Positions 1-6,627 of a DNA stretch of 10,201 nucleotides are shown here, one piece after another. Where the stretch lies: NCBI GenBank assembly GCA_028691385.1, contig JAQUZL010000075.1, positions 1 to 10,201 on the forward strand, read 5' to 3'. Source of the stretch: Oscillospiraceae bacterium (GTDB lineage: Bacteria; Bacillota; Clostridia; Oscillospirales; Oscillospiraceae). Made by a program: the position numbers and the translations under genes. The first letter of the stretch is position 1. Each line of letters starts with the position of its first letter. The notes beneath the pieces are model-generated. The model saw only the letters and a list, made by a program, of their open reading frames with translations, made no database searches and was not told the origin of the DNA.

Positions 1-652
1 CTGAGCACATCTGCGCAATCACCGTTGCCAGCGCAGCGCCCTCCACGCCCATGTCAAGGCCGAAAATAAAGATTGGGTCGAGCGCCAAATTGATTGCCGC
101 GCCCATCATCGTGGTCACCATCGCCGTGCGGCCAAAGCCCTGCGCAGTAATCAGGCTGTTCATGCCAAGGCTGATCATCACAAACACGTTGCCAATCAAA
201 TAGATGCGCGCATAGGCCGCCGCATAGCCGAAGGTATCGGCGCTTGCGCCAAAGGCAAACAGGATTGGTTGCAGAAACACCTCGCCCACGGCCGTGAGCG
301 CAAGACCCAGCACCACCAGCATGGCAAACGAATTCCCCTGCGCTCGCTGCGCTCTTTTCAGATTCCCCTGCCCACGAAAAATGCCGCACAGCGGCCCGCC
401 GCCCGCCCCGCAAAGCCGGGCAAATGCAATCACAATGGAGATCACCGGCAGGCACAGGCCAAGTCCTGTCAGCGCCAGAGAGCTACTCGCGGGCAGATGG
501 CCGATAAACACGCGGTCGACCACACTGTAAAGAAGGTTCACCAGCTGGGCAATGGTGGTCGGAACAGCCATCTGAAAAATCGCATGTCCCACGCCGCCCT
601 TGGAAAAATCATTTTTCACCGCTTCCGCCAACTGATGCACCTTCTTGTCCAA
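1..652 (-). CDS. MATE-family multidrug/toxin efflux transporter, N-terminal part (partial)
   Basis: Membrane antiporter of the MATE (MatE/NorM-DinF) family, which exports organic cations or drugs using a Na+ or H+ gradient; the substrate cannot be read from sequence. I translated the open frame myself: about 217 codons from a TTG at 652, running off the left edge, so the C-terminal half is missing. Family wording includes LLYSVVDRVFIGH in the first transmembrane helix, an AGGGPLCGI segment in the next, and NLALDPIFIFGLDMGVEGAA, the typical MATE loop and helix after TM5. Several hydrophobic helices are evident. The start is uncertain. An in-frame TGA at 656-658 limits it to TTG 652, GTG 640 or a later ATG at the MAVPTT segment. 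TTG 652 gives about 25 residues before the first helix, which is normal, but only a weak GAAG-like ribosome binding site precedes it. The gene has its own promoter behind the cysS terminator. Family call is firm, exact start is not. Confidence 0.88.
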   Translation of the reverse strand, partial: MDKKVHQLAEAVKNDFSKGGVGHAIFQMAVPTTIAQLVNLLYSVVDRVFIGHLPASSSLALTGLGLCLPVISIVIAFARLCGAGGGPLCGIFRGQGNLKRAQRAQGNSFAMLVVLGLALTAVGEVFLQPILFAFGASADTFGYAAAYARIYLIGNVFVMISLGMNSLITAQGFGRTAMVTTMMGAAINLALDPIFIFGLDMGVEGAALATVIAQMCS

Positions 653-670
653 AATTCAATGCTTCAAAAT

Positions 671-699
671 AGTATACCACATTTTTTTATCCCTGTCAC
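671..699 (-). promoter_or_regulatory. Sigma-A-type promoter for the MATE gene, extended -10
   Basis: On the minus strand a GTGACA -35 box (694-699, one mismatch to TTGACA) is followed after 17 nt by TATACT (671-676). A TG dinucleotide one base before the -10 box makes it an extended -10. It sits between the cysS terminator and the transporter start. The expected transcription start is near 664, which would leave a leader of only about 12 nt before the TTG at 652. No operator repeat is obvious around it. Confidence 0.75.
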
Positions 700-730
700 G
701 GTGTCCCCTGCAGCGCCGCGCAGAATCAGG

Positions 731-759
731 AAAAAGGCCGCTGCAAGAGCGGCCTTTTT
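731..759 (-). terminator. Rho-independent terminator after cysS
   Basis: A perfect inverted repeat with a 12-bp stem (five A-T pairs at the base and a GC-rich GGCCGCT core) and a 5-nt loop starts one base after the cysS stop codon. On the minus strand it ends in a run of five T, the classic intrinsic terminator. The five A on the other side become a T-run on the plus strand, so it could also work in the reverse direction, although no convergent gene is visible. It separates the cysE-cysS unit from the MATE gene. Confidence 0.93.
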
Positions 760-760
760 C

Positions 761-2158
761 TTAGATTTTTTTCCACTTCACGCCCTGCGGCGTATCCATC
801 AGTTCAATGTTCATGTCCTTCAGTTCGTCGCGGATGCGATCGGCTTCGGCAAAGTTCTTTGCTTTGCGCGCCGCCTGCCGCGCGGCGATCATCGCTTCCA
901 CCTTTTCGCCCAGGTCGTCCTTTTTCCGGGCATAGAGCAGGCCAAGCACATCGGTCAGCTCCGTCATAAACCCGCGGCAGGCTTCTGCCAATCCTTTTGT
1001 GGGCTTGCCCTCCACGGCGGTATTGATGGCACGCACCAGATCGAACAGTACGCCAACGGCGTCGGCCGTGTTGAGATCGTCGTCCATGGCGTCGTCAAAG
1101 CGGCTGCGGAAGCCGTCAAAGGCAGCAACCGTCTGCTGCTCTTCGTCGGTCATGTCGCCTATCTCGCCGTTTTTGCACAAAAAGTCCAGATTATCCTTGG
1201 CCGAATACAGCCGGTCCAGCGCTGCCTGCGCCTGCGTGAGCGACTCGCGGGAATAGTTGAGCGGGCTGCGATACTGGGCGGAAAGCATGAAAAAGCGAAT
1301 GGTTTCATAGCCATAGGCGTCGGCCGCTTCGCGCACCGTGAAGAAGTTGCCCAGCGACTTGGACATCTTCTGGTTGTCAATGTTCAAAAAGCCGTTGTGC
1401 ATCCAGTAATTGACGAATTTGCAGCCGTTGGCCGCCTCCGACTGGGCAATTTCGTTCTCGTGATGCGGGAACTGCAAATCCATGCCGCCGCAGTGAATGT
1501 CAATGGTCTTGCCAAGATACCGGTTGGACATGGCTGAGCACTCAATGTGCCAGCCCGGACGCCCCATGCCCCAAGGGGACGGCCATGCAGGCTCGCCCGG
1601 CTTTGCCGCCTTCCAGAGGGCAAAATCCATGGGATCCTCTTTTTGCTCACCCACGGCAATGCGCGCGCCGGCCTGCAAATCCTCCAGCGGCTGATGGCTC
1701 AGCTTGCCATAGCCTTCAAACTTCATGGTGCGGTAGTACACATCGCCGCCGGATGCATAGGCATAGCCTTTTTCAATCAGCGTCTGCACCAGGGTAATAA
1801 TCTGCTCCATATTTTCCGTTGCGCGCGGATGCACCGACGCATCGTGGACGCCGAGGCCGTGGGCGTCGGTGAAATATTCGCCGATATACTTTTCGGCCAC
1901 CTCTGTGGAGGAAATGCCCTCCTCATTGGCGCGACGAATGATTTTGTCATCCACGTCGGTAAAGTTCTGGACATAGGTGACCTTGTAGCCGCGATATTCA
2001 AAGTAGCGGCGCAGCACGTCAAACATAATCATCGGGCGGGCATTGCCCACATGGATGAAGTTATAAACCGTCGGGCCGCAGGTGTAAATTTTGACTTCCC
2101 CCGGGACGATGGGCGCAAACTCCTCTTTCTGGCGGGTCATGGTATTGAAAATTTTCAT
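761..2158 (-). CDS. cysS: Cysteinyl-tRNA synthetase (CysRS)
   Basis: Class I aminoacyl-tRNA synthetase that activates cysteine with ATP and charges tRNA-Cys in the cytoplasm. The protein has 465 residues, close to the E. coli enzyme. The ATP-binding HIGH motif appears as HVGN at residues 36-39, within the Gram-positive-style wording YNFIHVGNARP, and KMSKS is at 264-268. The four zinc ligands that recognise the cysteine thiol are all present: C27 (TCGP), C207 (WHIECS), H232 and E236 (PHHENE). The C-terminal third is the helical DALR-type and anticodon-binding region. The ATG at 2158 is supported by a GGAGG at 2168-2172, nine nt upstream, inside the end of cysE. The gap to cysE is a single base, so the two are cotranscribed and probably translationally coupled. 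Expression should follow the cysteine T-box ahead of cysE. Nothing looks truncated or odd. Confidence 0.97.
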   Translation of the reverse strand: MKIFNTMTRQKEEFAPIVPGEVKIYTCGPTVYNFIHVGNARPMIMFDVLRRYFEYRGYKVTYVQNFTDVDDKIIRRANEEGISSTEVAEKYIGEYFTDAHGLGVHDASVHPRATENMEQIITLVQTLIEKGYAYASGGDVYYRTMKFEGYGKLSHQPLEDLQAGARIAVGEQKEDPMDFALWKAAKPGEPAWPSPWGMGRPGWHIECSAMSNRYLGKTIDIHCGGMDLQFPHHENEIAQSEAANGCKFVNYWMHNGFLNIDNQKMSKSLGNFFTVREAADAYGYETIRFFMLSAQYRSPLNYSRESLTQAQAALDRLYSAKDNLDFLCKNGEIGDMTDEEQQTVAAFDGFRSRFDDAMDDDLNTADAVGVLFDLVRAINTAVEGKPTKGLAEACRGFMTELTDVLGLLYARKKDDLGEKVEAMIAARQAARKAKNFAEADRIRDELKDMNIELMDTPQGVKWKKI

Positions 2159-2159
2159 T

Positions 2160-2771
2160 TTATCGTTCCTCCAACTCCTGTTTCAGGCGTTCAATTTTTT
2201 CTTCCAGTGCGTTGATGCGATCCATCACCGGGTCTGGCGTATGCACATGGTCAAGCTTTTCACCGCCCACACGGACAATACGTCCCGGCACGCCAACCAC
2301 GGTACAGTTGGGCGGCACCTCGCGCAGCACCACGGAATTGGCCGCGATGCGCACATTGTCGCCCACCTTGAATGGTCCCAGCACCTTTGCGCCGCTGCCA
2401 ACCATCACGTTGTTGCCCAGCGTCGGGTGGCGCTTTCCAAGATCCTTGCCTGTACCGCCCAGCGTCACCCCCTGATACAGCAGGCAGTCGTCGCCCACCT
2501 CGGCGGTCGCGCCGATAACGATGCCGGTGCCGTGGTCAATGACAAAGCGGCGACCAATGGTCGCAGCCGGATGGATTTCCACGCCGGTAAAGAACTTGGC
2601 AAGTTGTGAGATCATTCTGGCAAAGAATTGGCAGTGATGCCGCCACAGCCAGTGGCTGATCCAATACCAGAACGTCGCGTGAAAGCCGTTGTACAGCAGC
2701 ACGATCTCAATGCCGCTGCGCGCGGCGGGGTCGTTGCGCCGATATGCCTCGATTGTTTCTAAAAAACGCAT
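2160..2771 (-). CDS. cysE: Serine O-acetyltransferase
   Basis: Makes O-acetylserine from serine and acetyl-CoA, the committed step of cysteine synthesis, in the cytoplasm. It has 203 residues, the short form typical of Gram-positive bacteria that lacks much of the N-terminal helical domain of the E. coli enzyme. Catalytic residues are visible: D14 in RRNDPAAR, the D79-H80 pair in the VIDHGTGIVIG segment, and H115 in KRHP. The central part (about 65-165) is a left-handed beta-helix of hexapeptide repeats, with the GGTGK stretch near 105-109. Residues 181-203 look like a short coiled coil rich in E, K and L. The ATG at 2771 has a perfect AGGAGG (2778-2783) six nt upstream. It follows a T-box leader and lies one base from cysS, so synthesis and use of cysteine are controlled together. 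Some SAT-like proteins acetylate other substrates, but the cysS partner and T-box support cysE. Confidence 0.96.
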   Translation of the reverse strand: MRFLETIEAYRRNDPAARSGIEIVLLYNGFHATFWYWISHWLWRHHCQFFARMISQLAKFFTGVEIHPAATIGRRFVIDHGTGIVIGATAEVGDDCLLYQGVTLGGTGKDLGKRHPTLGNNVMVGSGAKVLGPFKVGDNVRIAANSVVLREVPPNCTVVGVPGRIVRVGGEKLDHVHTPDPVMDRINALEEKIERLKQELEER

Positions 2772-3010
2772 GATTTGCCTCCTAAGATAGCCGAAAACCC
2801 GCCTCCTGTCTATGACAAGAGGCGGGCAAAGCTCGCGGTTCCACTCTTTTTTCTACTCAGGCCTTGACGCGGCCAACGGGGGTACGCCCTCGCTCCCGGA
2901 TGCACTTTCCGACGATGCCGCGCCGCCCCCGCTTTCAGCCGGTGACAGGGACTCTCTTGGGCTGGCAATGTGCCGTACTCTTTCCGTTCAACGCGATATT
3001 CAATTTCATT
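2772..3010 (-). promoter_or_regulatory. T-box riboswitch, cysteine-specific, controlling cysE-cysS
   Basis: Leader RNA that reads tRNA-Cys charging. On the minus strand I see a Stem I start with a GGAAAGAGTACG stretch and an AGAGAG element (around 2950). Next comes a likely specifier TGC at 2902-2904 followed by the usual A, then a Stem III hairpin (GGCC...GGCC, about 2859-2873). The T-box sequence AGAGTGGAACCGCG lies at 2834-2847 and differs from the consensus AGGGTGGNACCGCG at one base. In the T-box the variable base is A, which would pair with U73 of tRNA-Cys. An antiterminator can form between AAGAG plus GCG of the T-box and CGCCTCTT downstream, which is also the 5' arm of the terminator at 2798-2826. 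Uncharged tRNA-Cys should therefore allow read-through into cysE. T-box identity is firm; cysteine specificity is strong inference; the 5' end is estimated from the promoter. Confidence 0.93.
2794..2826 (-). terminator. T-box intrinsic terminator (attenuator)
   Basis: A 13-bp stem (CCCGCCTCTTGTC against GACAGGAGGCGGG, one G-U pair) with a 3-nt loop occupies 2798-2826 and is followed on the minus strand by TTTT at 2794-2797. Its 5' arm overlaps the sequence that must pair with the T-box in the antiterminator, so the two folds exclude each other. The cysE ribosome binding site lies 11 nt further on and is not sequestered by this stem, which points to transcriptional rather than translational control. 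Confidence 0.9.
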
Positions 3011-3016
3011 TCCAGT

Positions 3017-3045
3017 ATATTAGCAGGAAATCGGTTTGGTGTCAA
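3017..3045 (-). promoter_or_regulatory. Strong promoter of the cysE-cysS T-box transcript
   Basis: On the minus strand a perfect TTGACA (3040-3045) is followed after 17 nt by TAATAT (3017-3022), with a TG one base upstream of the -10 making it an extended -10. The TGA stop codon of pgsA (3042-3044) lies inside the -35 box. The expected start is near 3010. No terminator is visible between pgsA and this promoter, so transcripts from the upstream operon may also enter the T-box. Confidence 0.85.
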
Positions 3046-3557
3046 CCCTTGTTCCAGAGTACGTCCCAATTTTTTACAAAGTACTCAAAACCGGAATACA
3101 GGGTGGTTACCACGATCACGGTGGTCACAATCCAGTCAAGCAGCGTGTGCGCAATGAGAATCATCAGACACAGCCCCACCATGGTGCAGGCCGTCTTGAC
3201 CTTGCCGGACCAGCCTGCCGCGATGACGCTGCCGTTGGCTGCTGCCACCATGCGCAAACCCGACACCGCGAACTCGCGCGTCAACGCAACCATCACCACC
3301 CACGCCGGCATTCTGCCCCACTGGACAAAAATCAGCATGGCCGCAAACACCAGCAGCTTATCTGCCAGCGGGTCAAGAAACTTGCCGAAATCGCTGACCT
3401 GATGATAGTGCCGCGCCACATAGCCGTCGACAAAATCCGTGGCGCTGGCAACAATGAAAATGATCAGGGATGCCCACGACCAGCGCAGCAGCATGAACAC
3501 AAAGAAAACAGGAATCAGCACAATCCGTGCCAGCGTAATTTTACTTGCAGTTGTCAT
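3042..3557 (-). CDS. pgsA: CDP-diacylglycerol--glycerol-3-phosphate 3-phosphatidyltransferase
   Basis: Membrane enzyme that makes phosphatidylglycerol phosphate from CDP-diacylglycerol and glycerol-3-phosphate, the first committed step to phosphatidylglycerol and cardiolipin. The protein has 171 residues with several hydrophobic helices. The complete CDP-alcohol phosphotransferase signature is present: D41, D44-G45, A48-R49, G58, D62 and D66 with canonical spacing (D-x2-DG-x2-AR-x8-G-x3-D-x3-D). The N-terminus (KITLARIVLIPVF) is typical for PgsA. The ATG at 3557 overlaps the rimO stop in an ATGA, and a GGAGG lies at 3568-3572 within rimO, ten nt upstream. The rimO-pgsA pair is common in Firmicutes. 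The stop codon lies within the -35 box of the next promoter. A related CDP-alcohol transferase such as PssA is less likely given length and wording. Confidence 0.94.
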   Translation of the reverse strand: MTTASKITLARIVLIPVFFVFMLLRWSWASLIIFIVASATDFVDGYVARHYHQVSDFGKFLDPLADKLLVFAAMLIFVQWGRMPAWVVMVALTREFAVSGLRMVAAANGSVIAAGWSGKVKTACTMVGLCLMILIAHTLLDWIVTTVIVVTTLYSGFEYFVKNWDVLWNKG

Positions 3558-4885
3558 ACCTGTTGTTCCTCCACCACGCAGCCGACCAACTCGCCGTCCA
3601 CCGCGCTGACAATGTTAACCGAATAGAATGTGCCCGGCATTGCGCTTTTTGCGGAAAACACAATGCGTCCGTCAATGTCCGGCGACTCGGCATACGATCT
3701 GCCATAATAGGCCGAAACCGTCGGGTCATAGCCCTCGCAGAGCACCAGACGCGTCTTGCCGACGCAGCTGTCGTTATAGGCGTCCATGATTCTCGACTGC
3801 AGCTCGGTAAGCACTTCCGCGCGGCGGTTTGCAACGTCGCTGTCCGGATAGTCCATCTGCGCAGCCGGTGTGCCCTCCTCCGGGCAAAACGCAAACGCGC
3901 CTGCGCGCTCGAGCTTATGCTTGCGCAAAAAGGCGCACAGCTCTTCAAATTCCGCTTCACCCTCGCCCGGCAGTCCCGCAATCAGGCTGGTGCGGAGCAC
4001 AAGTCCTTCCATGCGCGCGCGCAGCTTCAAAAACAGCGCGTCCAAAAAGGCTTTATTTCCGCGGCGATTCATCTTTTTCAAAATTTCATCGTTGCAGTGC
4101 TGAATGGGAATGTCCAGATACTTGACAATTTTTTCCTCAGACGCAATGACGTCAATCAGCTCGTCCGTGATCTCATCCGGATACAGGTAATGGATCCGAA
4201 TCCAGCGGAAGCCCTCGATGCGGCAAAGCTTTCGCAGCAGCTCGGGCAGCTTTTTTTCCCCATACCGGTCAATCCCGTAGCGGCTGGTGTCCTGCGCCAC
4301 CACAATCAGCTCCTGCACGCCGTCGCGCGCCAGACGCGCAGCCTCATCGAGCAAATTTTCCATGCTGCGGGAGCGATAACGCCCGCGCAGCGACGGAATC
4401 ACGCAGTAGCTGCAACGATTGTCACAGCCCTCCGCAATTTTCAAATAGGCATAGTAGCCCGGCGTACTGAGCACCCGATCCACCTCGGCAATGGGCGCAT
4501 CAATATCGCCAAACACCTCCGGGGTTTCCCCGCTCAGCGCCTGCTGCACAGCAGGCACAATTTCAAAATAGCTGCCGCAGCCCAAAACAGCGTCCACCTC
4601 CGGCATCTCCAGCCGGATTTGCTCGCGGTATCGCTCGGACAGGCAGCCGGTCACGATAATTTTTCCGACTCTGCCGCTCTGTTTCAGCGCCGCCATCTCC
4701 AAAATATTGGAAATGGCTTCACTTTTCGCCGAATCAATAAAGCCACAGGTGTTGATGACGACCGCGTCCGCGCCGTCCGGTTCCGCCGTGACGGTGAAAC
4801 CGGCCTGCTGCAGCAGATACATCATCTGCTCGGCGTTCACCTGATTCTTTGCGCAGCCAAGGGAAATCATCCCGATTGTTGGCAT
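3554..4885 (-). CDS. rimO: Ribosomal protein S12 methylthiotransferase RimO
   Basis: Radical SAM enzyme that adds a methylthio group to the conserved aspartate of ribosomal protein S12. It has 443 residues, normal for the family. The N-terminal UPF0004/MTTase domain holds the three cysteines for its own 4Fe-4S cluster: C11 (SLGCAKN), C47 (NTCGFI) and C81 (TGCLSE). The radical SAM cluster motif CxxxCxxC is C154, C158 and C161. The SEEKIVKYLDIPIQHC segment and the MNRRG that follows are characteristic of RimO and set it apart from the tRNA enzyme MiaB. The C-terminal 70 or so residues form a TRAM domain. The ATG at 4885 is preceded by a GGAGG at 4895-4899 inside the end of recX. It follows recX by 4 nt and overlaps pgsA by 4 nt, so it belongs to the same operon. 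Confidence 0.96.
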   Translation of the reverse strand: MPTIGMISLGCAKNQVNAEQMMYLLQQAGFTVTAEPDGADAVVINTCGFIDSAKSEAISNILEMAALKQSGRVGKIIVTGCLSERYREQIRLEMPEVDAVLGCGSYFEIVPAVQQALSGETPEVFGDIDAPIAEVDRVLSTPGYYAYLKIAEGCDNRCSYCVIPSLRGRYRSRSMENLLDEAARLARDGVQELIVVAQDTSRYGIDRYGEKKLPELLRKLCRIEGFRWIRIHYLYPDEITDELIDVIASEEKIVKYLDIPIQHCNDEILKKMNRRGNKAFLDALFLKLRARMEGLVLRTSLIAGLPGEGEAEFEELCAFLRKHKLERAGAFAFCPEEGTPAAQMDYPDSDVANRRAEVLTELQSRIMDAYNDSCVGKTRLVLCEGYDPTVSAYYGRSYAESPDIDGRIVFSAKSAMPGTFYSVNIVSAVDGELVGCVVEEQQV

Positions 4886-4889
4886 ATGG

Positions 4890-5513
4890 TTATTCCTCCA
4901 ATTGTTCCAGCCCCTGCTTGTAGCGGTTCAGGGCCGCACGAATGTCGCTCCAGTTGTGTCCGCGCCGCATGAGGGCGTCTGTGGTTTTGCGCAGGAGCTT
5001 GTCGTCCGGCCACTGGCCGCGCAGGCGCTGCTCCAAAAAGCGGTCGATTGCGTCGTCCATTTCCGGCAAATGCTCCATGGCTGCATCCCAGTACTGCTTC
5101 GGCACGCCCTTGGCATAGAGTTCCTGCCGGATGCGCGCTGCGCCATAGCCCTTGGCAAGCGCCTTGCGGACAATCCGTGTGGCCGTTTCGCCATCATCCA
5201 CCGCGCCAAGCTCCTCCAGCCATGCCACCGCCGCGGCGGCGTCATCCGGGGTTTCCCCTTTTTGCGTCAAGCGCCGGTGCAGCTCCTTACGGGTTACCGC
5301 CGAGGCCGAAACGATGCGCACCGCGCGCGCTTTGGCGGATGCAGCGCGGCTCGCTTCCAGGATTTCTTCCAGATGCGCATCATCCACCGTCATCCCGCCA
5401 TACAGGCCAAGATCCGGCACAACGGTCGCCATGACGCGCACCTTCGTATCGTTGTCAAATACCAGATCCAATTTGTTGGGGCTTTTGGTCTGGCGGATGA
5501 CGTTAAGTTTCAT
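4890..5513 (-). CDS. recX: Regulatory protein RecX
   Basis: Small helical protein that binds RecA or its filament and modulates recombination. With the start at ATG 5513 it has 207 residues. Typical RecX repeats are visible: the VTRKELHRRLTQKG helix pair near 73-86, the WLEELGAVDDGETA segment near 98-111, and GYGAARIRQELYAKGV near 122-137, the most recognisable family motif. The C-terminal third is another helical repeat. The frame is open further upstream, with an ATG at 5537 and a TTG at 5549 inside recA. I prefer 5513 because MKLNVIRQ matches the usual RecX N-terminus, but no clear ribosome binding site precedes it. With this start it overlaps the recA end by 11 nt, so translation is probably coupled. 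A recA-recX pair is a common arrangement and supports the call. Confidence 0.92.
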   Translation of the reverse strand: MKLNVIRQTKSPNKLDLVFDNDTKVRVMATVVPDLGLYGGMTVDDAHLEEILEASRAASAKARAVRIVSASAVTRKELHRRLTQKGETPDDAAAAVAWLEELGAVDDGETATRIVRKALAKGYGAARIRQELYAKGVPKQYWDAAMEHLPEMDDAIDRFLEQRLRGQWPDDKLLRKTTDALMRRGHNWSDIRAALNRYKQGLEQLEE

Positions 5514-6627
5514 CGTTGAAATCGTCTGCCGAAACATCCACACCGCCAACCGCCGGCACCGCGATTTCCTCGTGGCCGCCCTGCGGATTGAGCATGGTGG
5601 CGCGGTTTTTCAGCAGCTCTTCCCGAATTTTCACTTCCAGCTCGTCGGTAATGTCCTTGTGCTCCATCAGGAAGGTCTTGACCGAATCGCGACCCTGTCC
5701 AATGCGTTCGTCGTTCATGGAGAACCAGCTGCCGGACTTGTGGATCAGATCCATGTTCACCGCCAGATCGACGATCTCGCCATAACGGGAGATGCCCTCG
5801 CCATACATAATGTCAAAATACGCCTCTTTGAACGGCGGCGCGACTTTGTTCTTCACGACTTTACAGCGGGTATGATTGCCAATCAGCTCCGTTCCGTTTT
5901 TGATGCCCTCGGCCTTACGGATATCAATTCGGACGGATGCATAAAATTTAAGCGCGTTGCCACCGGTGGTGGTTTCCGGGCTTCCATACATCACACCGAT
6001 CTTCATTCGAATCTGATTGATAAAGATCACGACGCAGTTGGTTTTGGAGATGGAACCGGCCAGCTTCCGCAGCGCCTGCGACATCAGCCGCGCGTGCAGG
6101 CCGACAAACGCATCGCCCATATCGCCCTCGATTTCGGCACGGGGTGTGAGCGCAGCAACCGAGTCCACAACGATGGCGTCCACCGCGCCCGAGCGCACCA
6201 GCGCGTCCGTGATTTCCAGTGCCTGCTCGCCGGTATCCGGCTGGGACACCAGCATGGCGTCGATGTCCACGCCGAGTGCTGACGCATAAACCGGGTCAAG
6301 CGCATGCTCGGCGTCGATGAAGGCGACCTCGCCGCCCAATTTCTGTGCAGATGCCAGAATATGCAGCGCCAGCGTGGTTTTACCGGAGGATTCCGGCCCG
6401 TATATCTCAATGATGCGGCCGCGCGGCACGCCGCCGATCCCCAGCGCCGCATCGAGCGCCAGAGAACCGGTCGGAATTGCGTCCACCTGCATATCCGGCT
6501 TATCGCCCAGACGCATGACCGCACCCTTGCCATAGTTCTTTTCAATTTGTGCCAAAGCGGTACCCAACGCCTTTTTCTTGTCCTCGGCCGGCGCCGGCGC
6601 CTCATAGGCCGGTTTCTTCTGTGCCAT
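5503..6627 (-). CDS. recA: Recombinase RecA
   Basis: Central recombinase: binds single-stranded DNA, carries out strand exchange using ATP and triggers LexA cleavage in the SOS response. It has 374 residues. Walker A is GPESSGKT at 77-84, and the Walker B aspartate is D155 in AIVVDS. The L2 DNA-binding loop region (YGSPETTTGGNALKF, about 214-228) is fully conserved. The C-terminus is acidic (DVSADDFNDET). The frame extends 17 codons upstream, but ATG 6627 is the likely start: a GGGAGG at 6637-6642 lies nine nt before it and MAQKKPAYE is a normal RecA start. It overlaps the end of prmC by 26 nt and recX by 11 nt. I see no GAAC-N4-GTTC type SOS box and no clear promoter in the preceding part of prmC, so it is probably transcribed from further upstream. 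Confidence 0.97.
   Translation of the reverse strand: MAQKKPAYEAPAPAEDKKKALGTALAQIEKNYGKGAVMRLGDKPDMQVDAIPTGSLALDAALGIGGVPRGRIIEIYGPESSGKTTLALHILASAQKLGGEVAFIDAEHALDPVYASALGVDIDAMLVSQPDTGEQALEITDALVRSGAVDAIVVDSVAALTPRAEIEGDMGDAFVGLHARLMSQALRKLAGSISKTNCVVIFINQIRMKIGVMYGSPETTTGGNALKFYASVRIDIRKAEGIKNGTELIGNHTRCKVVKNKVAPPFKEAYFDIMYGEGISRYGEIVDLAVNMDLIHKSGSWFSMNDERIGQGRDSVKTFLMEHKDITDELEVKIREELLKNRATMLNPQGGHEEIAVPAVGGVDVSADDFNDET

Noticed and set aside
54..455. A 133-codon minus-strand frame in the MATE region
   Set aside because: It is out of frame with the transporter, whose own frame shows continuous hydrophobic helices and MATE motifs; this one is a Gly/Arg/His-rich shadow.
269..1537. A 422-codon plus-strand open frame opposite cysS and the MATE start
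   Set aside because: It runs through a strong terminator and two promoter boxes and is antisense to an intact cysS.
2812..3402. A 196-codon plus-strand frame across the T-box and pgsA
   Set aside because: It crosses the T-box leader, its terminator and the cys promoter, and has no protein-family features.
3545..4972. A 475-codon plus-strand open frame opposite rimO
   Set aside because: No recognisable motif, low-complexity basic composition, and the minus strand carries an intact rimO with all six cluster cysteines.
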